NCBI GenBank assembly: GCA_963514095.1
Contig: OY741282.1
Coordinates: 12,734,347 to 12,798,346, forward strand
Source of the DNA: Eutrigla gurnardus
Taxonomy: Eukaryota > Chordata > Actinopteri > Perciformes > Triglidae
Direction: 5' to 3'
Length of the DNA stretch: 64,000 nt
Of this stretch, positions 1-13,500 are shown piece by piece. Each line of letters opens with the position of its first letter. The first letter of the stretch is position 1. A program made the translations under genes and the position numbers. Under the pieces are notes generated by a model. That model was not told where the DNA came from, did not search any database, and saw nothing but the letters and a program-made list of their open reading frames with translations.

Positions 1-3000
1 AACGATAATCATGACTTAAGATACAGGTTTATCTTATGGACTTCTGGTGTTTTATTTTTATATCTTAAATGGCCATCACGTATGCCCTGCTGTTCATTTA
101 GTACTGATGCTGAGCACCTCATCACAACTCCCCCCCCATCACATTTGAACATGAACTGTATGTTTTGCAGGTGATTCCCCTATAGGCCGATATGAAAGTG
201 GAAACCTTGACATTTACTTGAATCTGGGAAGGACCGTATTTTGTGAATATATTGTATATTTTTCCCCCAAAAAATGGCTTCTTATGTGAACATTCCTTAA
301 TTATTAACTGAACTTTAGGTTTTCTGCTGCTTCATTGTTGTTTTAATCCACTTTTGGATCAATCCTGCAATGTGATGCAAAGGTCCTGGCCGCTGTATGG
401 GGAAACATTTTCATCATTTGTAAATGTGAATAGATTTTGTTTCGTTATATGCATCCATAGAGATCCTTATGTAATTTAACAGCTTGATTGATTTAACGTA
501 TAGTCACGCTCAGCACAATGTATTAGGACTGTTGAATATCAGCACTGTGGCAATTCAGGCCAAGCAAGATGTGCCCTTTCGGTTGCATGTTTTTGTTGCT
601 ACGACGTTTTTCTTGAATGAAATAATCTCTGGATGGTTATGACACTGTTATACAACACCTGGGTATGTACACGAGTGCCACGTTGGAGAGCAGGCCACCT
701 TAATCATTTACAGTATCTTCTTTGTAGGGCTATATTCTATCTGATGGTGTGAGATGTATGACTGAGTAGTTCTCTGTGTGGCTGCACCGGTTACGTAATA
801 CTATTTATTTATGTCAGACTGTTGAGTTATATGGCAAACTCTCTCTATAATTATAAAGTGCAATTATTATATATGAACATGTGAGCGCTCTCCATGAAGT
901 ATGTCATTGAAATAACTACATTTTGCAATGTACGACCCCCCCCAAAATCCCTCAACCCCTCTTTTTTGCATCTTCTTAATAAGGATTGTCAAGTAAATGA
1001 AATTTTTCTAAACCCAGCACATAGTTTGTGTTATTACGTATTCGTCTGCCAGCCATGCAGCTGAGAAGACGGTTTTATTATATTCATGAATGATAAACTA
1101 GTTGTGGAAAGGTGCAACCTGTTTTTTCCTGGTTTTATTGCGAAGGGATTTAAGGCTTAACCACCTGGCAAGTCTCTTTTTTTTCCCAGTCACAGATCTC
1201 ATTTTTATAAAGATCTATCTTTTCGCTGGAGGATCTCATGTTTATAATGTGATGTAAATCAATCCTTAGCTGAAAGATATTGGACTGGTTCCCCCTCGAA
1301 GCGCTAATTTTGTTATCGCAGTGAATTATGTTAGTCTAGATGGATGGCCGACATTTGAGGCAGAAGCCATTGAATACTTCAAAACACATGTGAAAATGAA
1401 AATGTACAGGCACACGCCTTATCTCATAATACATCTGTTTGAGGAGAAAGAAAATATATTGTTCACATTATGTAGAAATGGCCTTGCTGGTACCCAGTTA
1501 TTAAATTGCTAATCTTAGATGGCGGCGTGCCTGCCTGCACCTCTTATTTAGCTTCATCTGTCTTCCTAAATTGGATGCTATAGCAGTAATGCGGTTTAGG
1601 CCAAGAGAGACATAAACGCACGCCCATTTTAAGTCCTCCATTACAAAAACAAATAAGCTGGATGCTGTGAATAATGGCTTTAGAAGCACTGCTGGGAATA
1701 AATCTGCAACATCCAATTGATGACCTCATTGCAGATAACAAATATTTCAGAGTTTAAGGTCAGTGGCTTTGTCATTGAGGCATTGTTGTAAATGATTTGC
1801 AGTCTTTGGCCCATTGTCTCCTGGCTTTGCTTGGAGCTTTTTCCATCCTATCTGTCAGCGGGGACAGGCCAGGCCGCTGTGCTGATAAACCTACAGGATT
1901 ACAGACGTGCTCCTTTTGCTCGAGCTCAGAGACGATTAGCTCAGGCTCCTCTGGGAGAGGAACCAGAGCCACTCCGGCCTCCGGGACCCACTTCGGATAA
2001 GTAAGACTGGGCAGAGGAAAGGGTTAGTTGATCAGGGCGAATAGGAGACATGAATACGAGTGAGAGGGGGTTTTCCTATGATTTTCTGCTGATGTTTGAG
2101 AAAACCAGCGATCAAAATCAACTGTTAACAGTCTCTTCAGCAATCAGACCAAATGCACAATCACACTCATGCAAAATTATATTGTTCAGGGTAATTCAAC
2201 ATCTGGCAGACTGGAACTGTATCTACATTGCTAATAATGTATTTGTTATCACTGAAAATAAAAAATATTTCAAGCAGTAGCTTCCAACACAAATGTGCTT
2301 AAAAGACAAAAACTAAGCAAATATCGCCACCTAGAGTAAGATTTTTGAAATGCAGGTGTGATTTTTCTTAAGAAGTCATTCAACTCAGTAGTAACACTTT
2401 TTGTTTTATTTTGAGTCATAAATTAACATCTTTTGGTAAAAACACATTTGATCATCGTTTATAATAAAGACACACACAGTCTATTAGTATTAATACAGAA
2501 AATGCAGATATAATTATTAAGCCATTAATAAATGTGCACATGATGCGCCCTATGCTGACAGGAAATATCTTGTCTATAATGTGCTTATATGTTATGTGAG
2601 TTGAGTGAAATGGGAACCAAATAGGCTACAGAATACATACAAAGACTGGACCCCGCCTTCCGACTCAACAGACTCCACGCAGGTTTAAGCATACATTCGA
2701 AGAATAAGGCCGACTCTGCTAACATTCACTTTGTAGGTAAAATAGAGTTGCATATATTTTGATTCTGAGCTTACTTTGAAAACATTATTTTTTCCAGTAA
2801 ACGCCAAGGCACAAGAGGATTAATGCACACCCAAAATGGGCTGTTAAAATTATTTGAAAGTACTACTGGGGCCACTGCTCCCAGATCAACAGCGGAGGTA
2901 ACTCCAGGGCTCAGGTGGCAGAGAGCATGTGAACGTGAAATGATTTCCTGCAATAACAGGTGAAACACCACTTGTAAATGTCATGAAATAAGCAGCAACA

Positions 3001-3276
3001 CACTGCTTTTTTTTAAATAAGAATAAGAGCTGCATTGTTGCTTTAACAACCCTACAATTATTTGAAATGATAAAAGAACAAAAACGTAACACTCTGCTAT
3101 CATGGTTGTTTGCATTTAAGGCATTTGCATATGTTAAAACCAAACTGTAGTAATATTGAGTAAGGTATAATCAAAGTAATGAATAACACACTGAAAGGAA
3201 AACATGAAATCAATCCTAATAAACACTTTTGAAAACGGAACTGGCCTGACACCTGAGAGGTCTGATGATGCCCACA
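1..3276. other. Non-coding interval left of gltp
   Basis: I found no exon here that matches a protein family. Positions 1-1250 are AT-rich and UTR-like, with many TTTT/ATAT runs, and could be the tail of a plus-strand gene lying to the left; this is inference only. Positions about 1500-2000 are more balanced in base composition and look unlike the surrounding AT-rich DNA (see findings). The interval next to 3276 should hold the gltp 3' UTR, with a possible minus-strand AATAAA at 2405-2410. Short open frames in the interval have no family resemblance. Confidence 0.5.
2405..2410 (-). terminator. Candidate gltp polyadenylation signal
   Basis: Reads AATAAA on the minus strand, about 870 bases beyond the gltp stop codon. 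It is the nearest perfect hexamer I noticed; usage is not shown by the sequence. Confidence 0.3.
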
Positions 3277-4743
3277 TCAAGCTGTGTAGTCCAACTCTGC
3301 GTTCAGATTAGTGTACATGTCGTAGATGGCGTCTATAGTGGTGGTGTAATTAACCAGGAACTGACGCACATTTGCCAGACAGTCCTCCTCTTTCACTTCC
3401 TCTCCCTTTGACAGGGCCTTGAGGATGTCCGATTTATATGGAGCTGCAATTAACGCCACCTGCAACGGCCAAAAAAAGAATTTAGACTATGAATGCAATA
3501 GTTGAATGCAGCGTATGAACATGAGATTAACACGTGAAATATACTACAATAATGAGGTGTTTCTGGAAGAAAAAATTACATTAACACCTCATATTCTGCA
3601 ATTCAGTAACAACAAAACAATTGGTTCGAATGGGCTAATGTATTGATTGTGTCATTTCTTTTACTGTAAATTCTTAAGAACAGGAAAAGTGGTATTTTCC
3701 TCACTTTGAAAATTTTTTGGACAAGCCAGCCGTGGTATTTCTTCAGCGCCTGTTCGTAGGCTTTGGTGACATTAATCTGAATTAGGTTGGGGTTGTTCTC
3801 GTCTCTTTCTCCATCTGCCAAACTCTGCAGCAGGATTTGTATGAAACGGAGACCCCTGCAGGAGAGACAAAGGATTCAAACTAAATGATTTAAAAAAAAT
3901 TCAGTTCAGCAGTTGAAAGTTCAACATATGATGACATAACACCAGTTTCTCACCTTTTCAGCCACATCAGAGCTAACGTTGCTCCAACTTTAGGCCATTG
4001 TGATGCATGGGCTTCCCTCTCAGCCTCCACTATGTCCTGCAGGGTGACGTACTTTGCAGGATCCTTAAGATATACTGCTTTAATTTTCTAAAAAAAAAAA
4101 AAAAAAAAAACATAATAAAAATGCAAATTTAGGTTGCGTTTATACGCATCATATTATATTTAAATACTCCTTACAGTTGTAGAAAAAAAACACACAAGAG
4201 GAATGCAAATACAGATCTGTATCTTACCGTAATATTGCCATTAATGTCTGATTTGATGACTGAAAATACGTTTGATCCCAAGCAGTCTGAAAGAGAAACG
4301 GACATTTGAGAGCGAGGCAATAAAATATGAATGACTTCATGACATGTCCCCGGCTCCGAGGAGGGAAACACATCTGCCTTTAGGTACAAACAGAGGCAGG
4401 GGGGAAACGCAGTGGATGCAGTCTCGTACACAATGAGGCCAATGTGAGCTCTGTCCGAGTCAACAAAGAGTTTCTCTATAAGCTAAACTGCCACAATGTC
4501 ACCATTCCCCCCGCGGCTCCGATCCCGTGTGAAACAGCCTCGTCCTGACAGCAGACTTGACGACGAGTCACTTCAACGTGTCATGAAGGAGCAAGTAGGC
4601 AAAGTGTTCAGCGATAGCGCCGAACTGTTGTTCCACTCACCAAAGAACGACGGGATGTGAGAGACGGCCTCCAGGAACAACTTGGTGTCTATCGCCTTGT
4701 CGGGAGGCAGCTCTCTGAATTGGTTGTCCAGTAAAAGAGTCAT
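3277..4743 (-). CDS. gltp: Glycolipid transfer protein, 5 exons, 209 aa
   Basis: Cytosolic protein that carries glycosphingolipids between membranes. Coding exons, 5' to 3' on the minus strand: 4641-4743, 4228-4286, 3954-4087, 3705-3855 and 3277-3459. Every join has GT/AG borders, and the sum is 630 nt, giving 209 aa, the same length as human GLTP. Reading across the joins, the residues known in the family to bind the sugar headgroup are all at the expected positions: D48, N52, K55, W96 and H140. Other recognisable stretches are FLEAVSH, KVGATLALMWLKRGLRF, KKYHGWLVQKIF and the C-terminal FLVNYTTTIDAIYDMY. The start ATG at 4743 is the one that aligns with the human N-terminus. Fish can carry two gltp copies (a and b); I cannot tell which this is. 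The gene lies tail to head behind git2, as in human 12q24. Confidence 0.97.
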
Positions 4744-4958
4744 GGTCCCCGCCGTGGTGAGTCGCGCGAGCAGCTTTGGCTGGAAAAGAACCCGGAACTC
4801 TTTCTTCTCGTCAGAGGGGTGGGGGAGCACGCGCCACTAGCTCCTATCGCTTTCGTGCTTCAGCCGACAGGTGGGACATTATGCATGGGCGTGTTAGAAA
4901 AGGGAAAAAAAACAACCTCACACACACGAGAATGAACCAGCTGAGGTATGAATTATAC

Positions 4959-4964
4959 TTTATT
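4959..4964 (-). terminator. Candidate distal git2 polyadenylation signal
   Basis: AATAAA on the minus strand followed by T/AT-rich sequence. It would give git2 a 3' UTR of about 2.5 kb. Inference only. Confidence 0.3.
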
Positions 4965-6116
4965 AAAACCCAAGGCAGTGAGTGTTTTCAACCACAGAGG
5001 CAGTGGTAGTCTATAAGTTACAGGGAATTAACGTCAGGGTTTAAACCAGAGGTGGAAAGTAGCTGAATACATGCACGCCCATTATTTCGATACAATTTAA
5101 GTATTTATACTTTAGGTTTTTTTAAGTGTAGGTTACTTTCTCATGACATCTGCTTTCAACAGAAGAAATAACACATCATACTTCTTACATATGTTGAACA
5201 CTATGAAACATTTCTTAAAACATTCACTCAGCAGTGTCGAGGCTAATGTTAGCACTGCTAGATAGTTGTTGAACTATAATGGACATCAATGAAACGTTAC
5301 ATAGTGTCGCATTAAGAACATCAGTGCAACAAAACGAAAATAAAAGTAATTGTACAGGCAACCAAACAAAAGAAAGTGAAAATAAATAACAAAATTAAAA
5401 AAGAATATTCAACAAAAGCACAATCATAGCAAGTGTGACATAACAAAAAGGTCACAACACAAGCTAATAAGCACAGTTTTCCATAAAAAAAAAAAAAAAC
5501 ACTTAAAACTTGAAATTAACAGAAGTCATTAATGGTGGTAATGATCTGTACCAAAGATCATTTTAAGGACATGTCATTTATGAAAAAATATTTCTTAATT
5601 TTACATGAGTAATAATGGATTGTCCTCCACTTGTGCAGGGTATTCTGGTTCTTTTTCCCACCCCTGGTTGAAACGTATCTGGCTCATAACAACAAGTGAC
5701 ACATTAGACCCAAGTTCTACAACAGGTACTTGAACTTTGGGGGCACATTTACTTAATCAGCGATTGTAAACCGTAGCTGTACGTATGTGACCATAGGTAG
5801 CATCTAACACACTGGAGTTACAGCACCACACCGAATAAACAGAGATCACAAGTTGCCCATAACTTACTGCCAGCTGAGACGTCCCAAACCTCAGAACAAA
5901 AAGTTAATCTGTGAGGAGCATCATGTTAAACAAAAAGCTTATGAAAATAAACATTGGTATTTTCTTAGAGGTATGACATACAGTTTATAAATAGAATAGC
6001 ATTTGGGTTATTTTTGATAAAGAATTACATGGACACGTACATTTTATATATTTGCATAATGCTATTAAAAATGATTCAAACTGGATTTCACACGGGCCAA
6101 CGAGGCCATCTCTGTG

Positions 6117-6177
6117 ACACACACACACACGCACACACACACACACACACGCACACGCACACGCACACGCACACACA
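6117..6177. repeat. CA/GT microsatellite
   Basis: About 60 bases of CA repeats interrupted by several CG-containing units (GCACAC). Minus-strand frames across it read as Cys/Ala or Val/Cys runs and are not genes. Confidence 0.95.
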
Positions 6178-6589
6178 AAATCAGAAGTATGGCTGTAACA
6201 TTATAACTCCAAACTCTACTGATACTTTACTGAACAGTGAAAATCACCTGCTGGATGGAACGAAGGTTTGCACACTCGTGGTACTGCTGGCCTTACATGG
6301 TGCTCGATGCACTGAAGCGACTTTTATAAATCACAAGTTTGCTCACTAAACAAACATTTGAACTCTAAGCAACAGTGGTTCGAGATTAAAATACTGTCGT
6401 TGCGTCTTAAAAACATTTAGAATGGCTAAAGGAAAAACAAACTGATATTAGTGTAGATTAAAGTTCATCTTTTCAGATCCTTGATGCTCGGTGTCTTGCT
6501 GGACAACAGACCTCAAGTAACACAAATGATGACATCTATGTGGAAAAGTACAATGTAGAAGGCTCAACTGCTTGTTGTTCTAATTGTTT

Positions 6590-6596
<7 letters not shown>

Positions 6597-6630
<34 letters not shown>
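6597..6630. repeat. CA microsatellite
   Basis: About 16 uninterrupted CA units preceded by a short TATATA stretch. Confidence 0.9.
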
Positions 6631-6631
<1 letters not shown>

Positions 6632-6788
6632 GGACTTATACATTTTGTGTGGATTTAACCGTTATCTCTGTACAGTTAATGAATAGTAACTTTCTGTCCT
6701 ACAGCTTTAAAGATGATTGTTTGACCATGATTAAAAAAAAGTTTTGACTGGTCCGTAAATTTTCACGGTGCATTTTCTTTTCTTTTTT

Positions 6789-7409
<621 letters not shown>

Positions 7410-7509
7410 AGGAATGTATGTGAATGCTTACACTAATTAATATGGGCAAAACAAAAACAATGTGTTAATGATTACGTTTAGATTAGCAAGAAATGTCTTT
7501 GGATTTTAG

Positions 7510-10500
7510 TTAGTTGTTGTTTTCTTTGGTTGTCACAGTGACAAGTTGTTTGGCAGCTTTGGCAATGTCATAGGCGCACTGGATGACCTGCTGAGTGACC
7601 AGCTGGATGTCCGACGCACGGGGGTTGTGCTCCGCAGCCTTCTGACACTCTCCGTGGAGCCGGCTGGCACTCGAAGTGAGCAGACACAGAGACCCTCGCA
7701 CTGTCTCAGAGGACGGCCTCTGTTTGGGAACAGGAGGGGATGATGGAGAGTCAATAAGGGACCGACATGACAAGCTCCATAAACAAACCCTCATTGTGGT
7801 CAGCGTTTGAGTAAACATAAAACAAAGTAATCCGATAAATGGTAAATATAAAACTAAGTAATGCCATGATTAGGGCCGATCTAAACAAGTAATTTACGAT
7901 TCCCTTTGGCTGTTAGTGGGAGTCATCTTACCTTGGGAAACAGGGCGGCCATCTCTGTCACAGCCATGCAGATCTTTTCAGAACAAGGCAGGAAGCTGCG
8001 GGAGACAGAGACAAAAGGCTGAATGGGTGACCAACCACTCCTGTGCCATATGTAGGAACATCAATACAAAACAAGCATCACAAGCCTTTTCATGAGACTT
8101 AAAAGAAAAGAGCAACCTGAGATCATATTCCTTGTGCAAACAGTAAATACCATTCAGGAGTACAATTCACAGCACATTAAACTCAAACATGAAATGCTCA
8201 ATTCTGCTGCTTTGCTCACTAGCAGGTCAATCACAGACAAAGTACAGCAAACATGAAACCGTTTAATCCAGCACACCTGGAAATTAATACAAATCTTCAA
8301 ATATCACTACCGTGTACATATTTTATTTTTGTAGTCATAGTTTTATATAGTATTTCTAGACGAGCCATTACAACGTCGGACAGACTGCCTGCAAACTGTA
8401 TTTGCTTTTGTAGCTAAACTTCTGCATTTCAGAAGCTTTCAGAAGAACCCGGAGATCAGATTGGGTTCAATGCGTCACAAAAGCACAAACGGTGAGGAAA
8501 TGCAACATTTCGTCAGTAGAGAGTGCGGTTGTTGAGGCTTCAAAAATAAACAGCCGTCTTCAACATCGTGATTTATACATCACTGAAAGCAATTTAATTC
8601 GGCCTAAGAGACGAAGCCAATATTCAAGCTGTGCAAGCCTAAATAAAAGACTTTTTGTGACGAATAAACAACACAGAATGCAGCGTCTGGCTGTACAACA
8701 ATTCGACTGCACAAGCTAACGTTGTTTTATTAAGTTTCCTTTTTGCAATATGCTATGAGTGAATTTGAGTTCCCTCCGGTAAACAGTCACACAGAGTGTG
8801 TCTAGGGCTTTTATTGTAAAAAGGTAAGACGGGAATAAGTGGATATAGTATATGCTGCCTTTGTCAAAGGAGTTGAAAGGAGTAATAAAGTTTGCCGTCT
8901 TGATTCAGACTATGGAGCCTCTGAATTGTTATACACTATACATATGATACAATGTGATCAGTTGATGCCTCACGGTGCAAAAGCTCATAAAAACCTCATC
9001 GGGGGAAAATATTAATTAATTATTCATTTGAAAAGTACCGTCTATAGTTTCATATTAATACTATAAAAAAAATAGTAGTCAGTACCCAGATAAACATACC
9101 AAGCAAAGTCAGCTACAATATTTCTCACAAAATGAAAGTGAAAATAAAGACAAGGGTTTCAACTATTAGCCTTTCATTATTATGAATACCTCTTAATAAG
9201 TAGATGCTGTTGTGAAAAACGGGGGCCGGGTAAAATGGTTAATATCTCATATCTTGATTAAAAAACAGGAACTTAAGTACACTGATGTATTACTGTATAT
9301 AAGAGGAAGTTAATAGATGGTTGAATACAGGAAACCTGTTTTGACTAAACTAACTTGCTGTGGATTTGGCGGGTCACAGGGGACTGCGTGGTCATGTGGT
9401 GTTTGTTTCCTGTCAGCTGCATTTTAAGACCCAGTGCCTACCCCCAGCAGACACAAGAGAGGCCAGTCTATAAGGCTCACAATCAGTGTCTCTCACTGCT
9501 GGACTTTGGGACCAGAGTGCTGCTGGCTTACTATTGAAAACCACTGACCTAGAAGCAGCTGACAGAGGATGAAACACCATTTATCCTCTTCAAAAGGACA
9601 GGCCAAATGGCAGAAATGCATGACTGAATTATAAAGACTTCATGCTGTGGTTTACAGCACATCAAATTATGAGAGATATGACTTTCAGGAATTATTAACC
9701 AACTTTAAACATATATTTTTTTAGAAGTGGACTAAGTTCATACGTTGTAATTATAATATTATTAATCATAACGTACCTTTCATGTTTGGTCTCCTGGGCA
9801 GCTCTCAGAAGCTCCTGTATGTTCTTGGTGATCTGCTCCGTTTTACAGATGACGTCCTCCGTGCACGGCAGGGTGGCATCTTCCTCACCCTCCTCCCCTG
9901 GCTCCACTGCTTCAGAGGATGGAAGAGGGCTGCTACAAATGGGGGAAAACATTTTAAAAATAAGATTTATCACAGCTGGCTGCTTTATGCATTGCAACAC
10001 ATACAGGGAAAGGGTTTCTGTACTTCAATCCATCCATTTTCTACCGCTTATCCTGTATTTAGGGTGGGTTTCTGTACTTCAAAAATGTAAACCGAGTTTA
10101 GAATTTGCCGCACACCAACTGTGAATTAGTTAAATAAATGCAGACTGGCTTGTAATTGGGAATTAAAATAATACAGCAGAGTTTAGGGCTGGGTCATCTA
10201 AACCCAGCCTTTATGAAAAACATACCCCAAATAGCACTAAAATATTAACATAGTTGAGATAAAACTAGACATTAGTGGTCTATACTGGATCCATTCATTA
10301 ATACCTGCTCAACAGATAGCAGACATCAGTGATAATAATCGGCACTAGATGTACATAAATGGTAAAAGAACAAACAGAAGTACATGGCATACTGGCTTTG
10401 ACTCATTTATTGATGTTTTTCTTTTTTTGCAACTGGTAGCTAACTTGAGAAAGGTGCAACAAGACCTGATGTTACTTAACTTAATCTTTCAAAACATCTG

Positions 10501-13500
10501 TCAAAACTAATATTAATCTAGCTTCCTCCTCTCTCTTGATGTGACCTTTAACTTTGTACGCTTCTGCTATGGTGTCATCATCTTCAACTCCAGAAACGAG
10601 AAGGAAAAACCTTTTACAAATTTCAAAAAGAACATAACAAACAGCTTTCACTCCATTCATTTGGAGAATCAATTGGCTGGTTTTACCAAATAAACTGAGA
10701 ATTTCTCCGAGTTATGTCAGTGGTGAGAACATAAGAAAATATATACAGATCTTCAAAGAGAAATTGAAACTTTGTTTAAAAATAAACTGTGGGTTTTGAG
10801 TGTCAGTTTGCATACGTTGGTACAAAGTTGACACAAGTGCTCTTACCCAGCCTCCTCCAGTTCAGAGTGGTTGGGCGTTGTGTCGTAATCATTCTCCAGC
10901 ATCATACTCTGTCCTTCCAGACTGCAGCCCTATAGAGAAATCAGCAAATGACCATCAGTCAAATACCGTATATACTGTATATCATTAACGTATTACCAGA
11001 GCAACTGTAGGCACACTGAAATCAGAATCATGCACTTTTGATAGCTCACACTATCAAGACATTTGGTTTTGAAGCAGATGAAGAGAAAAGAACAGGAGAT
11101 ACACAACCAGGTCTTTGTGGTGTAACACAGCGTGTACTGCAGCAGATGCAATTAGTAGCAAAGAAATCCTGATGGAAACTGTGGGTGCTCCCATCAGTGG
11201 CTATGACTAATAAGCACATGTGATGAGACATTTTTATCTATCTTTTATGGATATTGGAGTCTGCAGTCTGATCATTCAAGCAGCGGTCTCTGGTACAATA
11301 TTTCATCATCACTTCTGACGTTTACATGAACCAAAGCATCTCTGGTTAGGGTTCTCTGTGGAGGAAAGGAGTTGTTCAGATATCTGAGCTGTCGTGCATG
11401 CAGGCAGGCAGGCAGGCCATACTGGTAAAAAGCAGTTTAAAAGACACACGCCAGGAGAGAGAAGACTGTGGGGGTCAAGCAGGAGGACTGTGTCATTGTC
11501 CCCTGGGGTTGCCTCTGAGCCCAGGGGGGAACTTCAGTACTTAACCCTTCTAGATCGCTCATCCCACGACCAGGACAGGGAAGAGGGGAAGGTAGGGAGG
11601 GAGGAGGCAGCCGTCCCCAAAGGACCCCTCCCAATCTAGAAAGGGGTCAAACCAAGTTGAGCATACTCTATCGAGATGCAATGAATGAATGATTGAATGA
11701 ATGAATGAAAAACCAACACCAGCCCCAAGCCAGGCATCATTATTTCGTCATGTGATAATCCAACATTGCTTCTGTGCTTACATTGGTTGGGAAGGGCTGT
11801 AAAATGACTCCATCGTCAGGCCGAGCGGTTTCCCCTCGGTGGAGGTACGGCCGCGGAGAGGAGCCCGTCTCGTACATGGACATGGCGCGACCTCCGCGGG
11901 GTGGGTGTCGACCAAAGGGCCCCTGGAGGTGTTGTTGTCCGCTGGGGGGTTGCCATCGCAGTGTTGTGTTTTCCGTCTGCAGGGAGTTCAGCTGGAGAGA
12001 ACAAAACATCGTTCAAGTCAACTCCAGCTGGGGGATGATCTCCTTACAAGCGCTCAGACAGACATCAATAATGGAGTAGTATGCAGGCGCGGCCTCTGGG
12101 AGAATTTGTCTACGTTGAGTTCATCGTCACCCGTTTTTGTTTTTGGTTTCTCCTCAAGGTTTTTTCTCACAACAAAAGGTTTGTTCCTTTGACAAATTAA
12201 ATGCTGACACGTGTGTTGATAGCAGCTCCTGAAGCATGACTCCTTTGTGAAACTGCTGCATAAGGGGGTTGCCCTTATTTACACAAACAGCACTTAGAAG
12301 CTGAATATAGTGATGAGAAACAACTGTCTAACAGTTACAGTCAACAAATGAACAATAAACAAAACAAGGAGGCTATATATTACATGTTAGGAAATGTGTT
12401 TCCATTGTATCAGCAATTGAGGATTTGGTGGGTACAAACAGGGTAAGGAAGAGGGACTGGAATGGAGGATAGCTAGCACTTAAAAGCAGTATGCCTTCTC
12501 CCAAAATGGGTCCATACATGATAAACCTCTTTGTCTTTTTTATGAAAAAATGATTTTCTAAGATTTGGTCCCTAATATGACATACGCAGCAACACTGTCA
12601 GGTGCGCAAGTGTCTAGTATTGGCAACGAAGAACTGTAATTAATGAATCGGATCCCTGGAGTAATGATCCTGTGGTTGCCTTTTAGAGGACAACCCCATG
12701 TAAATCCATTCTCCGAAGTATAAATGCATCAAAGAATTATGCAAGATAGATTGAAATATGCCAAATGTAACAAAACTTTAAATAGAAATCTCTCCAAAAT
12801 AGATGCATTAGGTAGAAATATTTGACCAAAAAAGATGAAAAAGTGAAAAACAGACCACAGTCAGACCCAGGGTCTGTGTATTTGTCTGGATAACCAGAAT
12901 GTTTTTTTTCTAGAAACAATAGCTGCTGTTGAGTTTTTTCCAATTGTCACCACAGTATTGGAGTTTTGGCAAAAACAGAGGAAGATTTCCTCAAAAATTT
13001 AGCATATAGAGGTGTTTGTGGTTTGCCAATGCTTGCTACTGATCTGATATAATGATCTCTTTGTAATGATGAGTGTAGAGATGATAAAACCAGTGAGTCA
13101 CCCACTCAAAATCAAATCACTGCAGCATTAAGGTGGTATGTAGCTGGTGGCTTCATGATGGTTCTATAGATTTACAATGATGGATCATGATGTCGATGTC
13201 TTGGATTAGTTCTTGGTTCTTTGGACATATAACTTGTGAATTCTCACTCTGTTTGAGACCACATGAACAAAAACAGCCGTTTTGCTGTTTCACTGTGCAG
13301 CCTAGCAGAGAAAGTCTGGTGATTATTACCACAGGAATTTGACCCCATCCAGAAACATAGCAGCCTATTTCTCTGTAGCACTAGTAGTGAGTATGCGTTA
13401 TGGCTTTTCCTTCCACTTGGATGTCAAAAGTTGCCCTTCCCTGCCACTACAAATGCATGCATCCATAATTCATACATAGTATAATTCTTAAAAGAAAAAG

